From Engraulis encrasicolus (lineage: Eukaryota > Chordata > Actinopteri > Clupeiformes > Engraulidae): 64,000 bases of DNA. The notes below the pieces were generated by a model. That model was not told where the DNA came from. It saw only the letters and a program-made list of their open reading frames with translations, and made no database searches. The stretch is from positions 55,911,363 to 55,975,362 of the forward strand of contig NC_085861.1 in NCBI RefSeq assembly GCF_034702125.1, written 5' to 3'. Positions 1 through 40,007 of this stretch are shown here, one piece after another (positions within the stretch are counted from its first letter, which is position 1; each line of letters opens with the position of its first letter). Both the position numbers and the translations under genes were made by a program.

Positions 1-518
1 TGATTCGCTGCCTCTGCCACCTGAAGCCCATCTCTGCCTGCCTGATTGCAAGTTTGTTTGGTATTACTAGCTACCTGTTCCTTTGTTCTTCACTGAGTCT
101 TTGCAGTGCTGCTTCGGTGAGTGACTGTGCAATCCTTGTTTAAAACTTTCTCATTTTGCTCTGTGGAATTTTTGCTCTGGACTATTTTTGATTTGAAGAA
201 CTTTTGCTTGAGGAGAATTACTTTAATGAGACACTATACTGAAGATATCTTTTGTTTTGGGATTATTGGAATTTTGGATTACCTGGACTTTGTGAACTTG
301 CCATTTTGGATTTTGGAACTTTATTTTTATTTTTATTTTTTGCCCTTCATTATTGGACTTTTTCGTTGTGGAGCTTAACCTTTGAAAATCGTGGATTATG
401 AATCTTCTGTGCTTTTGAACTTCATTAAAATTCCTGAACCTTTCGTTACATCTGCATCTGAGTCCAGTTCTTAGATTAGTTGGGTATCAAACCCGGATTT
501 TTCTTCACCGTTGTAACA
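1..518 (+). mobile_element. probable 3' part of an LTR (R-U5) cut by the window edge
   Basis: T-rich sequence ending CATTAAAATTCC, then CATCTGCATCTGAGTCC and a terminal GTTGTAACA. A polyadenylation-like ATTAAA followed within about 100 bp by a TAACA end is the usual layout of fish Gypsy-type LTR ends. No PBS or coding region is recognisable to the right because another element begins at 540. The call is by resemblance only. Confidence 0.35.
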
Positions 519-539
519 CCTTTTACCTGATAAAATTAA

Positions 540-2241
540 ACCCTTTATCCCGACAGTCCAATGTTCCGACCGAACGCTGCTTTAGTTTAGATTACCGTCA
601 TCTCGGATATGCGCAGTGGTCATGCAGCTGTCTGTGACAGATTAGGTTTAGGGAAAGTAGGTTAGGCTTAGGAATGGTTTTGGGTAGGGCTCAATTCACC
701 TCTGGCCAAGGCCCGCCCTAAAATGCTTTTTGACCAATCACAGCGCAGCAAACGGACGAGGTTGGACAAAAGTCGACAGTTTGACCAGGTTTGACAGTGC
801 TCCATTGAACTCAATGCAAAAATCGCATTTTTGAAGAGGGTTTTAGCAAGATATTACGGTCATATTATTATTAAAATATGATTCGAAATTGTGCCTGGGG
901 TATTTGTGACAAAGGTGCAAGTTTCCTAGTGATGTAACAGGAGGTATTCACTTTCCAATGATCGTTTTCCCTAAAACCGGTCTAAGCAGCAGGATAGTCT
1001 GGCTTGAAGGGTCTCGGCATCCTCACACTGACTCGACTAGAAAGCACACGGATCAGCAAACAATTTTTTTGTGCTCCAATCATGCCACCATCTCACTCGT
1101 GTAACTTTTCAGTTAGGTTGTAAGCAAAACAGGAACTTGTTTCAGGGTTGGTTTTCTGTCCTAATTAATGAAGAAACATCGCTTATTATTACGTTCTTAT
1201 TACAACGAGTGAACCACTGCTGCGATTTGCAGTCACTGCATAAATCACGTAGATATCACAGCATAAAATGTTTATCTGTCCGACCTAGCAACTGTAACTG
1301 AAGGGGGTGGGGCTTAGCCAAAGGCGAATTGTAAAACTTGGAAACATTGCATTAATGACAGGTTAGGTTTAGGGGTGGTTTTGGTAAGGGCACAGCTTGA
1401 CCACGCACCATCTATGTCAGGGGTGTCAAACTCATTTTGGTCCGGGGGCCGCATACAACCCATGTGGACCTCAAGCGGGCCGCATTAGTAACATCATCGC
1501 AAAAAAAAAAACGTTAAGCAGAGGATTAGTGTTCAGTACTATCACGTTTTAAGTGTGTTGAATATGTAGAAAGCAATGCAATACTGATAATCCTATGCAA
1601 AATTTCCTTGACTTCATTCATTCATTGCCAACCGTCAATTAATTAAATATGGGACAGTTAATTTTGACACGGGGTCTGGGGGTTTTCCCCCCCAAAATGT
1701 TGTATTTCTTATATTTAATTTCCTGCATTTTCAAACATTCTAACATCCCGTTTCCAGTTTGAGCTTAATAGAAACCAATACAAATCCAATTATATTTATT
1801 ATTTAATTACAACCAATACCAATACAATACGAATAAGAAGTATTAACATTTTATCTCTATATATGAGGTCTATAATATATGAGCTTTATCAAATGCCTGT
1901 TACAGGAAGTGTGATGCGCACTTTACTACATATGTAACCATTGGGTTAATGTCATGCAGGTCTCGATTTTGCCCCGAGGGCCGTAATTGCCCATTTCGGT
2001 TATTTCATTTAAAAAAAAAAAAAAAGTAAAAAATTTTTTTTTTTTTTTTTTTAAATATCCGGGCCGGATGCGGCCCGCGGGCCGTATGTTTGACACCCCT
2101 GATCTATGTGCTCGTCGCAGCCCATGCAGCTGAACTCTTTGGCACCGAGAAAAACAGGAGCAGGACATATGACCTAGGGAATTATGATGACTGACCCCAA
2201 ACAGCCATTGGTCGGAACATTGAACTGTCGGAGCAAAGGGT
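540..2241. mobile_element. piggyBac-like non-autonomous element with TTAA target duplication
   Basis: The 32-bp terminal inverted repeats start ACCCTTTATCCCGACAG on the left and, reverse-complemented, ACCCTTTGCTCCGACAG on the right, and both continue to ATGTTCCGACC. TTAA flanks both ends (536-539 and 2242-2245). CCCTTT termini with TTAA duplications are typical of the piggyBac superfamily. No transposase frame is present. The element is about 1.0 kb once the nested hAT element is removed. Confidence 0.7.
1418..2101. mobile_element. hAT-type non-autonomous element with perfect 8-bp target duplication
   Basis: Ends CAGGGGTGTCAAACTCA and, at the right, GTTTGACACCCCTG are inverted repeats. ATCTATGT lies immediately outside both ends (1410-1417 and 2102-2109). 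The 8-bp duplication and CAGGG terminus indicate hAT. Inside are GC-rich subterminal repeats (GGGGGCCGCAT and ATGCGGCCCGCGGGCC), and poly-A and poly-T runs near 2010-2050. It has no coding capacity. Confidence 0.85.
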
Positions 2242-2245
2242 TTAA

Positions 2246-3329
2246 TTTAATTATTTCGAGTTAATGGGATCTGGAAGCAAGGACATCCAACTCGGTGGCG
2301 GCTTCCATTTGAGCGGGTAATAAATGCGGTGTAGATAATTGAAGGCAACTGTCATTGCACTTACGAATCCGTCGAATGATGGCTGAGTGGAGAATGAGAA
2401 TCAGGTGGGTAGGTAGGCGTGCCTGTCTTAACGTGCAGAAAATAGACGAATGACACACGTGCAGGGAATAGAGTGCAGGTGTTAATTTAGACCTGTCAAA
2501 TTTCATTACGCTTCACCCGAACTTTTGTTTTTAACAAAACGTGCATTACGAGAGACTCCACTCATCCGGGTGGTACTACACTCTAGGGGCGCCAACGGAG
2601 GCGATGACTCCATTCAGAATGAATGGGCTGCTCTCTCTCGACAGCGCCCCACAGGTGAACTGCAGGCTTGGATAAAATAGGGAGTGGGAAGGCTGTATGT
2701 AAAACAATCTGTGAACACACACACAAACAGACAGTCCACACCCTAAAGAGAGAAGACCTGCCGTCCTGAAGAGTGTAAGTTGATAGAATAGAGAAAGTGC
2801 ACTTGTTATGCTATTTCGTGAGGAAAGAGGCTGTTCCAGAAGCATAGGAGATGTTTGTTGTTAGAATACATTAAACATACTGACTGGACTGAGGACCTCA
2901 TCAGGAATGCCAGTGGTGCACTGTTAGTGACAATCCATTTTCTTATTTTGCAAAAAAAAACACCTAGTTTTTGTGCATGATCGATTCTGCTCCAACGATG
3001 TGCACACAGTCAAATTACGTCATATCTGTTTACAAACAGTAAAGAGATCTATAACTGAAGTCAATACTCTTGGGGTGAAATTCCCCTTGTGGCGTAGTCA
3101 TGCAAATAGTATCAAAATAGTTAATTATTATTTTGGGTAATTACCTAGCATAGAATATCCACTCTACTACAAAATGAAATACAATGACTGAATTAGTAAG
3201 TAACAAACAAACAATGCATCAGATACTCTCGGCACAATGCCTGCAGTCTGACTACCTGCCTAGTTTCTCCACCGGATGTAAGCACTCATCGGCAGACTCA
3301 AATGTTTCCATGGTTGCATTTTCGCTGCT
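2246..3329. other. intergenic, no gene seen
   Basis: Unique-looking sequence with a short CA run near 2717. Short frames on both strands have no recognisable product or splice structure. Confidence 0.5.
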
Positions 3330-3600
3330 AGCCTGTGGTTGAGGTCTTACATATCATCCGCCCAAGCCACGCGAGCCTTGAGCGCGTCTACCCTCTTAAC
3401 GGCCTACCGAGGCGTGTTGGGGGCCGAAATGGACACCGCCTTAGCGGAGGAAAGACCCATCGAAACACTATGGGCTGACATGAGAACAGCGCCTGACCTC
3501 ATTCTGCGGCGTTCACGCTGTACAGCACAAGCAACTGGCCAAGCCATGGCGTTGGCTGTGGTTGGACTGGTAGTCATCTGGCAACCCTGCCCCCAAGCAC
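3330..3600 (+). pseudogene. DIRS-like retrotransposon ORF1 (gag-like) fragment
   Basis: About 90 codons stay open (LTAYRGVLGAEM, PIETLWADMRTAPDLI, RCTAQATGQAMALAVV). A run of this type, with a TAQATG.AMA helix, resembles the ORF1 product of fish DIRS-type elements. It ends abruptly at a GC-rich palindrome. No tyrosine recombinase or reverse transcriptase is nearby. Assignment is by motif memory only. Confidence 0.4.
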
Positions 3601-3610
3601 TGTCACGTAA

Positions 3611-3758
3611 GGGATAACGGCCGACGAGGTGACAGGTTATACGAAATTAATGGCGAGGCGGCGGCTCCGAAGTTTGGCGACGCGCGCAGCGCGGAGACAA
3701 AGTTGCCTCCGCCAAGCCATTAATTTCTATAACCGGTCGACCTCGAAGGCCGTTATCC
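3611..3758. repeat. GC-rich 148-bp imperfect palindrome
   Basis: GGGATAACGGCC...GAGGTGACAGGTTAT at the left is matched in reverse complement by ATAACCGGTCGACCTCGAAGGCCGTTATCCC at the right; the centre is ACGCGCGCAGCGCG. It follows directly on the DIRS-like fragment, and related pieces (GACGAGGTGAC, ATGGCGAGGC) recur near 4227-4262. DIRS elements carry inverted ends and an internal complementary region, which could explain it. Confidence 0.7.
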
Positions 3759-4419
3759 CGCTTATCTGCCGTTATGGTGGGGTACTTTTTAATCTATTAT
3801 CGTCTGTAAAGTTGTAGGAACCATGTTCTATCAAGATAGAATGTTGCTGTGCGGGCGTCCAACTTGACGCGCCTAGAATCTTCGTTTGGTAGCCGGCCGA
3901 CGCTGTGATCATTTAATTTTCCCTTGGCCATATACCACGGCGGGATGGAAGTTTAAAAACAAAAACTTGCGAAGCATTTCTATGCTGAATCGACACATGT
4001 CGCATTACGTGTCTATTTCCCCCTGCTGATCATCACAGGCTACCTGTCAACTTCGTGCGTAAAAGAGAGAGAGATAGAGAAAGAGAGAGAGAGATTCCCC
4101 ACGCTAGGGTCATTTTTAATAACTCTCCCCTTTCCCCTTTCACACGTGTTCCTTCCCCACAAGAGGAGAGTAGCCTAATTTTTAAAAAAGGACGTTTTCA
4201 GATCAATATGGGAGTGGAGCAGATGACGAGGTGACTCGTTTCGATACAATTGATGGCGAGGCAGGTGCTTAGAATTTCGGTACAGGGTATTTTTGCCATG
4301 TATTGCTGGGCCTATCTGTAAATTTGTAACCTGAATTATGCCAACTGCAGAAAAATTTAGTGCGCACGTAATCAGGCGCGCCTCTGTCAGATGCATGTAG
4401 TAGAACTTTTACGGCGACC

Positions 4420-4545
4420 GACTTGACAACCAAATGCGATAGAACTGACGACTGGCTCTTGGCTTGACAACCAAATGCGATAGAATTAACGACTGACTCT
4501 TGACTTGATAAACAAATGCGATAGAACTAACGACTGGCTTTTGGC
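4420..4545 (+). repeat. 41-bp minisatellite, three copies
   Basis: The unit contains CTTGACAACCAAATGCGATA and begins at 4422, 4463 and 4504, a constant 41-bp period with a few substitutions between copies. Confidence 0.85.
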
Positions 4546-4649
4546 CATAGCAACCTACAGTTTAGAATTAGTAACCTAACTTAGTCGCACGTTTGACGCC
4601 TTACAGGTTATAGGGAATTAGTTGCAACCCCATCAGCCAATCAGAAAAG

Positions 4650-6005
4650 AGGATTCAGTTGCGTAGGCAGATAACAGTTGATAGCCCTGTTCTGAAGGGG
4701 CCCAGGTTTTGTCCCTTTCCATCACTGATGGCAGAGTATGCGCATCTTACATCAGATGTCACTGTGAAGACAGGAGACTATGAAGAATAGAACAACATGT
4801 GTGTGTGTGTGTGTCCAGTCCAGTCCAGTAGATGTGGCAGATTACCTAGCCTGTTTCAGCTCCACGGTGACGTCATAGATGTGAGAATCTTGAAGAGGGG
4901 CACGAGATGTAGAGATGGCATTATTGAAGTATTCAAAAAATGCACTTTTGCAGCTGGTGTGTTGTCGGGTTGTAATCAAATGTTTATTTTGTAAAATACC
5001 ATGACCGTTGTATGGCACGCCTTCAAATATGGGTTTTCTGCTAGATGGGAATTGCTGCTGTCATGGTTAAGATGAGTAAGAGAGGAGTCAAACAAATGTC
5101 TTCAGTAAAAGGACAAGACTAAGCATTTATGTGGCGTCGTCGTATATCAAGCTGGCCAATCGGGCACTAGGCTAAACGAGCCTCGCAAACGGTGATGGAA
5201 GGAGGGAGTATGCCACCAGGCCTGAGGGGGGAAAGAAAGAGACATTGTTCCACTTTAAATGACAATTAGCTGTGTACATCAACTTCTCTGTGTTGCCCAG
5301 TGTCAGGCTCCACTTGCTCTGTTTTGTTCTTCAGGGAAAGCTTTGGTGACAATGGCTCCTCTGTCTGGAAGACAGTGGGCAGTCCTGTGTGTGTGTCTGT
5401 GTGCGTGTGTGCATGCCTGCATACATGCAGTTGAGCTCAGAGTGTCTCTTAGCATTTGCACCCACCAACAGTTACATTTAAATGACATTCTTTCGCAGCT
5501 ATTTTGATGCATATTTTCCACATAATTTCAGATTACTAACAAAGGAGATTTAAGAAAATATTAGGGGGGGAGGGATCTTACCATCTCTGTCATGCCACAC
5601 ATTCTTGGAGTGAATACATAATACCATTGAGGACTTACAAAATGACCACTATACTTTTCAAACCTTCAGATATTCATATATGTACAGTACGTCATTTTTA
5701 TGCTTTCATTCTCAAAATGTCTGTTGCCCCTTCACAAACAAACTTGTCCTTTTCAATAACATTTAACACCACCATGAACTTCAAGTAGCCTTATTGACTT
5801 TAAAATGTTACACTGGTGTGTGTATTTACAAATCGTGGCCCAATCTGTATGTATGCACGCATCCCCTTGAACTTCTTCACCTAATCTGGTAATCGGAGAT
5901 ACACACACAGTTCAGATCAAAGATTCTAGAATAGAATAGGGAGCACACATGGATGGTAAACTCAAAAAAGCTACAGGTTTTGTCATTTCTTGGTTCTGAT
6001 AAGTT
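4650..6005. other. intergenic, no gene seen
   Basis: Contains a GT run near 4797-4815 and a G-rich stretch near 5562. No frame has splice sites or recognisable motifs. Confidence 0.5.
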
Positions 6006-6009
6006 TGAA

Positions 6010-6145
6010 AAAAAAAGGATAATAATAATAATAATACATTTTATTTTTGAGCACCTTTTAAAATACCCAAGGACACTTTGCAATCAAAACAAATACATAA
6101 CAGTAGGGAAAGTGCAACAAAAATGTGTTACAAAAATTAAATAGA
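6010..6145 (+). repeat. fish interspersed repeat fragment
   Basis: AATAATAATAATAATACATTTTATTTTTGAGCACC followed by CCAAGGACACTTTGCAATC matches a widespread fish repeat layout. It is short and has no coding content. Confidence 0.5.
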
Positions 6146-8721
6146 AATAAAAGTACAATAAAAAAAATACCAATTGGGCTTTTGAAAAGCTGCATTATCT
6201 CTAAATAGACTGTTTGAGATAGATGAGTACCGTGCACCTTTCTCTAATGGACATACAGTACGACAGCTAGACAAGATTTATGTTTAAGATGTAAAGTCCA
6301 TATACTTTCAGGCCTAAATCGATAAGAAACTCCACCCATTGCACTCAAGTGTAAGCAACTGGTGTGCCCTTTGTTATTTGGATTCCAATTCCTCAAAGTA
6401 AAATTTTCTTCTAAAACATATGTGTATGAATACAATTTAATATTTGAAATCACTGATATCTTGATTCCTGTTATTCCTTGAACTGTCCTTAGAACTATGA
6501 AACTTTTCTATAGGCCTACTTATTATTAAGATTTCTGGTTTGACAATACCCTGTACACCAGATATTTCAGGTGCTTTGGCATCTCATCCAGAACCCAAAG
6601 AGAATGAAAACGGTATAAAAGTTTAGGCTTTTCAGCCCTCAGTTTGGGTCGACTAATTTCTGAATCCACATATGTTCACACCTGGATCCATATTTTTTTC
6701 TTCATTTGTTTTAAAGGAACCAGTTCTCTGACAATCCCCACCATTTGGTGTCTGGACACAGTGAGAGTCTTTGTTGCAGCAAAAGCGCACGGACGATGCA
6801 GATCATGAATTTATCAATGGCAGCAGCAGGACTTGAACAATGGCCGGGCTCTGTAGATGACGGGTTGGGTGGAGTGGTGCGAGGCGAGGCAAGGCGAGTG
6901 CAGAGGACCGAGATGGGTGAAGGGCTACTGCTGCTAGCTGTTTGACCCTCTTTGGACACTGTACAGAGAGAGAGCGTGTGTCAAGGATTTGCCTTGACAA
7001 CATATGAGGGTAGAATCGTCTATGGTATTTAGAAACACAAAGCTGAGAAACGTCTATGGTGATTTGTTTATACAGTGCAGCACCCTGGTAAGTCCAAACA
7101 TGTTTATGTATTTTTTTGGATGGGCTCTTTAAGTAGTACATTCATATATAACACTGTATTGAATACACGTATGCATTGTATTGTATTTTAAATTTGAAAC
7201 TGAGTGAGATGTAAAGCACATTATACTTTTGGCATAATTTGTGTTTTGTATGATGCGTAATAATATTGATTATGTGCTATACAAATACTATTGTTACTGC
7301 TATATAAATCTCTTATGGATTATGTTATTTAAATGTATTATTATTATACTTTATTACAAAATAATGTATTATTTTGCATTATTCAGTCAGATAGTCTGGG
7401 TGGTGGTGGTGGTGGGGGGGTGGGGGGTCGTTCTGTTAAAGATTGGTTCAGTACAAGTCGGCACAACATACTGATATGAATGGACTGATATACTGTATTA
7501 ACCAATGTATAAGACAATATTTTTTTCATTGTTACATCCTGACAGAAGGGAATTGGGTCATGAAACAGCGCACTAACTACTGATGGTCAATATCTGTGGA
7601 GCTCCAATAATCAGAAATTTAAAAAGATCCGCTGTCTCACCTGATTAGTCATATTAGTCATATTAGTCTGTTTCATGCTAGAAAAAAAAACCCTAAACAT
7701 AAAAACATAGTAACTTAAAATTCTTAATTCTTAGTCAAATTTTCACTTTTTTAATATTTAAAATGCATTGTATTTGGTCGTTTATTTACTTATCACTGGT
7801 CAACATTGGGTGAAGACGCAGGTAGTTGGCCCGCTGCCTGTTGACTTGGGATACACAGCTTTGGCTTTGGTTCATGGGGCTTACCATCTGTTCAGTAAGC
7901 CACTCTCCAAAAATGCATGTCTCTCTTTCTTAACGGCATATTTTAGAGCTATGTGTTAAAGGAACACAGGATTGTTCAGCTGGTTAATACTGAAATGTTC
8001 TCAAGAAGTAATTTGTAAATTGTAAAACAATTGCTGAGGTGATTTCCCACTTTAAAGAACATACATTCACTTTTCATTCCGACCTTTGTGTGCATATGTG
8101 TGCGCACGTGCGTTGTTGCGCGTGTGTGTGTGTGCGTGCGTACATGCGGGGGAGGGTAGTCACGCACAGTCGCGTGCGTGCATGCGTGCCTGTGCATGTG
8201 TGTATTTGGTGAATTAGTTCAGTTGGATACACAATGACTGTGGTCCATATGGTATTTTCTGTGGATGTGTGTTCCTTGCCTGTGTACATGTTGAGAGTGT
8301 GAGTATGAGTGTGTCACACAAACGGCAATACATGCTGTTCAGAAATATGCTTTTGCATTTCACAAAGGACTCTTTATTCAGCACAAACAATTCCCTCCAT
8401 TCTTCTCATTTGGCAAGCGAGCGCAAGTATACATACATTTGACGTATGATTTTTGTTAGGAAACGGCTACCATACCTCATTGTACACATAAGCGATGGTG
8501 CCAAAACCACAGTTTCCACAATTCTAATTTCTGAAATGTCTTTCATCTTTACTCTATTTTGAGCATATTTGTTTACATTCCTTACTCACCTACGTACCGT
8601 ACACCGGCATATTTTTACAGTGTTAAGAACAGTGTGTTTGGGGAGACCGATGTAGTCTACTGTAAATACAGTATGTACTATGCATAACATTTTACATGTA
8701 GGATGGGGGTCATTAAGGATG
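6146..8721. other. intergenic, no gene seen
   Basis: AT-rich. A GGT run lies near 7399-7430 and a GT/GC-alternating, Z-DNA-prone stretch at about 8087-8205. Frames on both strands are short and unsupported. Confidence 0.5.
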
Positions 8722-8957
8722 GATTACTGAATAGGCCTAACTGGGCCTAGGCCCAGGGGCCCAGGAGCCAAGAGGGCCCTGAAGCCCATGCCTCCACATT
8801 ACAAAAAAACCCCCACTTCATTGTTCATCTGTATTTATATTCTTATACTGTGTTGAAATTGCAATTGCATTTTGAATCTCATCATTTCATGGAGGGGGGG
8901 CCTTTCTTGTTGTCTGGCCCAAGGTCCCATGGAATCATAATCCGTCCCTGAGTGTCA
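8722..8957 (+). repeat. copy 1 of a CAGGG(A)CGGATTA-ended repeat family
   Basis: Shares GGCCCAGGGGCCCA and GAGGGCCCTGAAGCCCA at the left, and TTGTCTGGCCCA and TCATAATCCGTCCCTG at the right, with the copies at 59515 and 61707. The right end read in reverse (CAGGGACGGATTATGA) resembles the left ends (GATGGATTA, GCCGGATTA), suggesting short terminal inverted repeats. Confidence 0.7.
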
Positions 8958-9914
8958 TCCTGTAATGTTCTTTACTGGTGGTGATTGCAGTCAGACAGCC
9001 AAGGCAAGCCATGGCTAGCAATACTTTTTGTCTCACTAGCCACTTTGGCAGGTAACTTACAGGTATTCTTGGGAATGACATGTCTCAGTTACCCATATCC
9101 TATTTTGCCTTGTGTTTGCCTTTTCCCCTTGTTTTATTTTTGAGTTCAAGAAAGATCATTCGGATTCTATTTGTCTGATATAGCTGGTTTTATTTAACAC
9201 ACTATGTTCATAACACCGCTCGTATTGTTTTATCACTTCCATTTTCTGAACTTAGCTGTATTATGAAATATCCAGAAAATATTGTCAGCAAAACTGTTGT
9301 TAGTAGACAGGCTGAATGGCTAGCGACTCTGGAAAACCTCTCGCCACTGTGGCAGATGAACAAAATGTTAATGTCAAGCCCTTGGTGTCATCCTACAATG
9401 CTCTCATGGTGGGTGCAGTGAGACAGCCCTGCCAATGTCTCCTCACGATCAGACTTACACCCACCCACCCACACACACACCCTGCTGTATCTGCACAATC
9501 ACTGACTCTTGTGCTGCTGAATCTCAACAAGATGGAAGGCGAAAAGAAAATGGACAGATGGACACCGCCTTTCAAAATGCAATTTAAAATACATTTAACA
9601 TCACTGTTACTAAGCTAGCTCTGTGCACACAGGGTACATGGTGATGGAGGGAGTTACACAGTATAGTTTCATGGCTACTAATGCTGAAATGCATTGAAAT
9701 ATAAATAAAAAAGTATGAGCAGTTCTGAAATCAATATTACAATCAATATTCGCTTGACGATACCCCAAGGCACAAAAGAGCTTGTAGTTTGCTTACAGGT
9801 TCACTATGTCGACACCAGATGCGAAAGCAGATGTACAGTGTTGATCATAAGGTTAACATCCCCTGGTAGAATGTTTAGTTTTGTAGCCATTTTTCAGAGA
9901 ACATGAATGATAAG

Positions 9915-10781
9915 CAGTGTTGGGAGTAATGCATTACAAATGTAATTACTATAATGCATTCCTTTTTGCTGTAACTCAGTAATGTAAGGCATTACAGGGC
10001 AAAATCTGTAATATCTACCTGAATTACAATGCTAAGTAACATAAGTTACAATGCATTGTACCGTGACCTAGATTTTAATGTTGTTCACTGTGGTGGGTCA
10101 GAAAGAAGCATTCCTGAACCTGGTGGTTTTTAGTTACCCTGGGCGAAGGCCGACTGTTGACTCCGTCAAACAGTCTGGCGAAAGCTAAGAGGAATCTGTC
10201 TCCGTGGAGGGTGGGAGATGGTTGGATCTAACTCTGCCATTTAAACTCATTGGAGTTCCGAATTCAAATGAAGACCCATATTGTGCTTTATTAGCATGAC
10301 TGTTACAATATAATGTCACAAAAGCATACAAATAACAAGTGTGAATAGTGTTACCTTAACCAAACAGTAACGGACTTCGCGGTTGAGCTCTGCATCACCA
10401 CTCTCAACTGTTTGCTAATTGGCCAAACAGTGAGCGAACCGAGCTAGGAGGGTTTCGCCAGACTAGGTGCGGATCCAAAATCTTTGGGTGGAGTACATAG
10501 GGTGGTGTCGCCAGGCTAGTTTTTAGTCTGCATGCTGTCAAAACACCTCTTGGACAGGAGGTGAAAAAGTCATGACTCATGAGCTTGATTTTCAATGTAA
10601 GCCGCCAGATCCATATATAGGCCCACAGTTATTTTGGCGAAAGTAATTAAAGTAATGCAAAAGTGGTGTAATGCCTGACATTTTAAATTTTGCAATTATG
10701 TGATGTAAGGCATTATTTTGAAAAGATAGTAACATGTAATCAGTAATGTCTTACGGTTTTTAAGTAACTTGCCCAACACTG
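9915..10781. mobile_element. hAT non-autonomous element (CAGTGTTGGG termini)
   Basis: It starts CAGTGTTGGGAGTAATGCATTAC and ends AAGTAACTTGCCCAACACTG, inverted ends of a common fish hAT family. Flanks ATGATAAG and CTGATAAC agree at six of eight positions, a decayed 8-bp duplication. The middle (about 10130-10525) looks like a second, nested element beginning near ACCCTGGGCGAAGGCC and ending CGCCAGGCTAG. No transposase remains. Confidence 0.75.
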
Positions 10782-10789
10782 CTGATAAC

Positions 10790-11630
10790 ACAAAACCTGT
10801 TCTATTAAACAGCTTCAGGTGAAACGCAGTATGAAAGAAAATAAAAAAGTTTTAAGTCGTGTAGTAAGGAGGCACTTGAGGAAAGATGGGCTACTGTAGA
10901 TGGAAGGTTGCCAAGAAAGTCATTTTTACACAAAATACCACAATCTTGCTTACAATACACCAAATATTTATAGAGACAGGCCTCACAATATCTAGGACAA
11001 AGTCATTTGGGAAAATCAGTCCAACAAAGAACTTTTATCAGCTACTATTAATACTCCATTTGGAGAACAGTCAAAAAATAGTCTAATGTTACACCATTCC
11101 TTTCTGTGTAATATGGTGGATCACTGTTATGTTATGGGTATGCATGAGCTACTGGACTGTTGGTCCATATTCATTGAAAGATTAATGCATGGAAAATACT
11201 GGACAAATACTTTGTCAAAAATACTGGAGGAAACTTTGCACTCATCTGCCTTAACGCTGCACATGGGACAATGCTTGGACATGTCAACATGGCCACAATC
11301 CAAAACAGAAGGCCTTGTTGATCTGCCATTAGCTTCAGAAATAAAAAGTGATGGTTCTGGAATGGTCATCTCATCTCACTCTCCTGACCTCGCTGTCAGT
11401 GAGTCACCATGGGATACCTCCATGTGCAATTCAGGCAAGAGCAAGACTACCACAGGCCTTAGCCACTACTACCACAAAACATTTTAATCTGTCAATGATG
11501 CCAAATGGGACGGTACAAAAACTAGAGTCATTTGGGTAGTTTGTGTTGTGATTACTTACTTGTGTTGTGTTATTTTGAAAGAGTAAACACAGTAATATTG
11601 TGTTTTCACATCACATCACATTCTTCATCA
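10790..11630. other. intergenic; 133-codon open frame without support
   Basis: A plus-strand frame at 11086-11487 is open, but no motif or splice context is visible and I do not recognise it as a known product. It may be chance or part of an unrecognised old repeat. Confidence 0.4.
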
Positions 11631-11639
11631 TCACATCGC

Positions 11640-11935
11640 ATTACACTTAGCTGACACTTTTATCCAAAGCTACTTATATTACAGATATTGAAGTACAGGG
11701 TATTGGTTACAGTCCCTGGAGCAGTGTGGGGTTAGATGCCTTGCCAAAGGGCTCTTCAGCCATGGAGTGAGATATGGAGTGGAAGGGTGGGATTCCAACT
11801 TGACCCTCTGACTGCATCAAATGGGAAAAAAGTGGTATGGGTGTGTAGAGTGATGTGTTTTATTCCAGAAATAAGGCCCCACATACAAAAAAAACGTTTT
11901 TTTCCCTTTAACCACTAGGCCACGGCTGCCCACAA
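11640..11935 (+). repeat. SINE-like fish repeat (CTTTTATCCAAAGC family)
   Basis: Contains CACTTAGCTGACACTTTTATCCAAAGC, CAGTCCCTGGAGCAGTGTGGGGTTAG, GCCTTGCCAAAGGGC and a right end AACCACTAGGCCACGGCTGCCCAC, the block order of a very common teleost short interspersed repeat. It ends about 160 bp upstream of the first coding mag exon. Confidence 0.75.
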
Positions 11936-12113
11936 GTGTTTTGTGGTACCCAACCAAATAAAATACAATGGATAATGGTTTAAATGTGTACCACTAACAA
12001 AAAAGTGGGGAAAATTCTTCTAGATCTTAAAATCACTTAACCTGTACTACCATCTTTAAATACAGTAAATGCCTTTTGCTTTTCACCTCCAGATAACTGT
12101 GGCATAGAGGACC

Positions 12114-39790
<27,677 letters not shown>

Positions 39791-40007
39791 AGAGTAACTT
39801 AAACACTTCTTTGGCACAATGGCTGCATTACTGTGCAAAAAAGGGCTGTTCAAACCAAGAACTGTTAACGCGACAACTCTAACCATGTACACACAGAACT
39901 GTCAACTGTCATGTCCCTCTAAAAACTGATTTTGACAAAGTTTTGTGAGAGCCTGCACACCTCGAAGGCTTCTTTTTCAGCAGGTGCAGCTTTTCAGGGT
40001 ACTTCAG

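Noticed and set aside
121..378. 85-codon frame at the left edge
   Set aside because: T-rich, low-complexity translation within an LTR-like end.
8990..9052. Exon-like segment: AG acceptor, ATGGCTAGC start, donor GTAACT
   Set aside because: Both halves are duplicated in shuffled order nearby (9316, 9388), which points to repeat sequence; no phase-compatible partner exon was found.
11086..11487. 133-codon open frame upstream of mag
   Set aside because: No recognisable motif, no splice support, and overlapping frames on the opposite strand are equally open.
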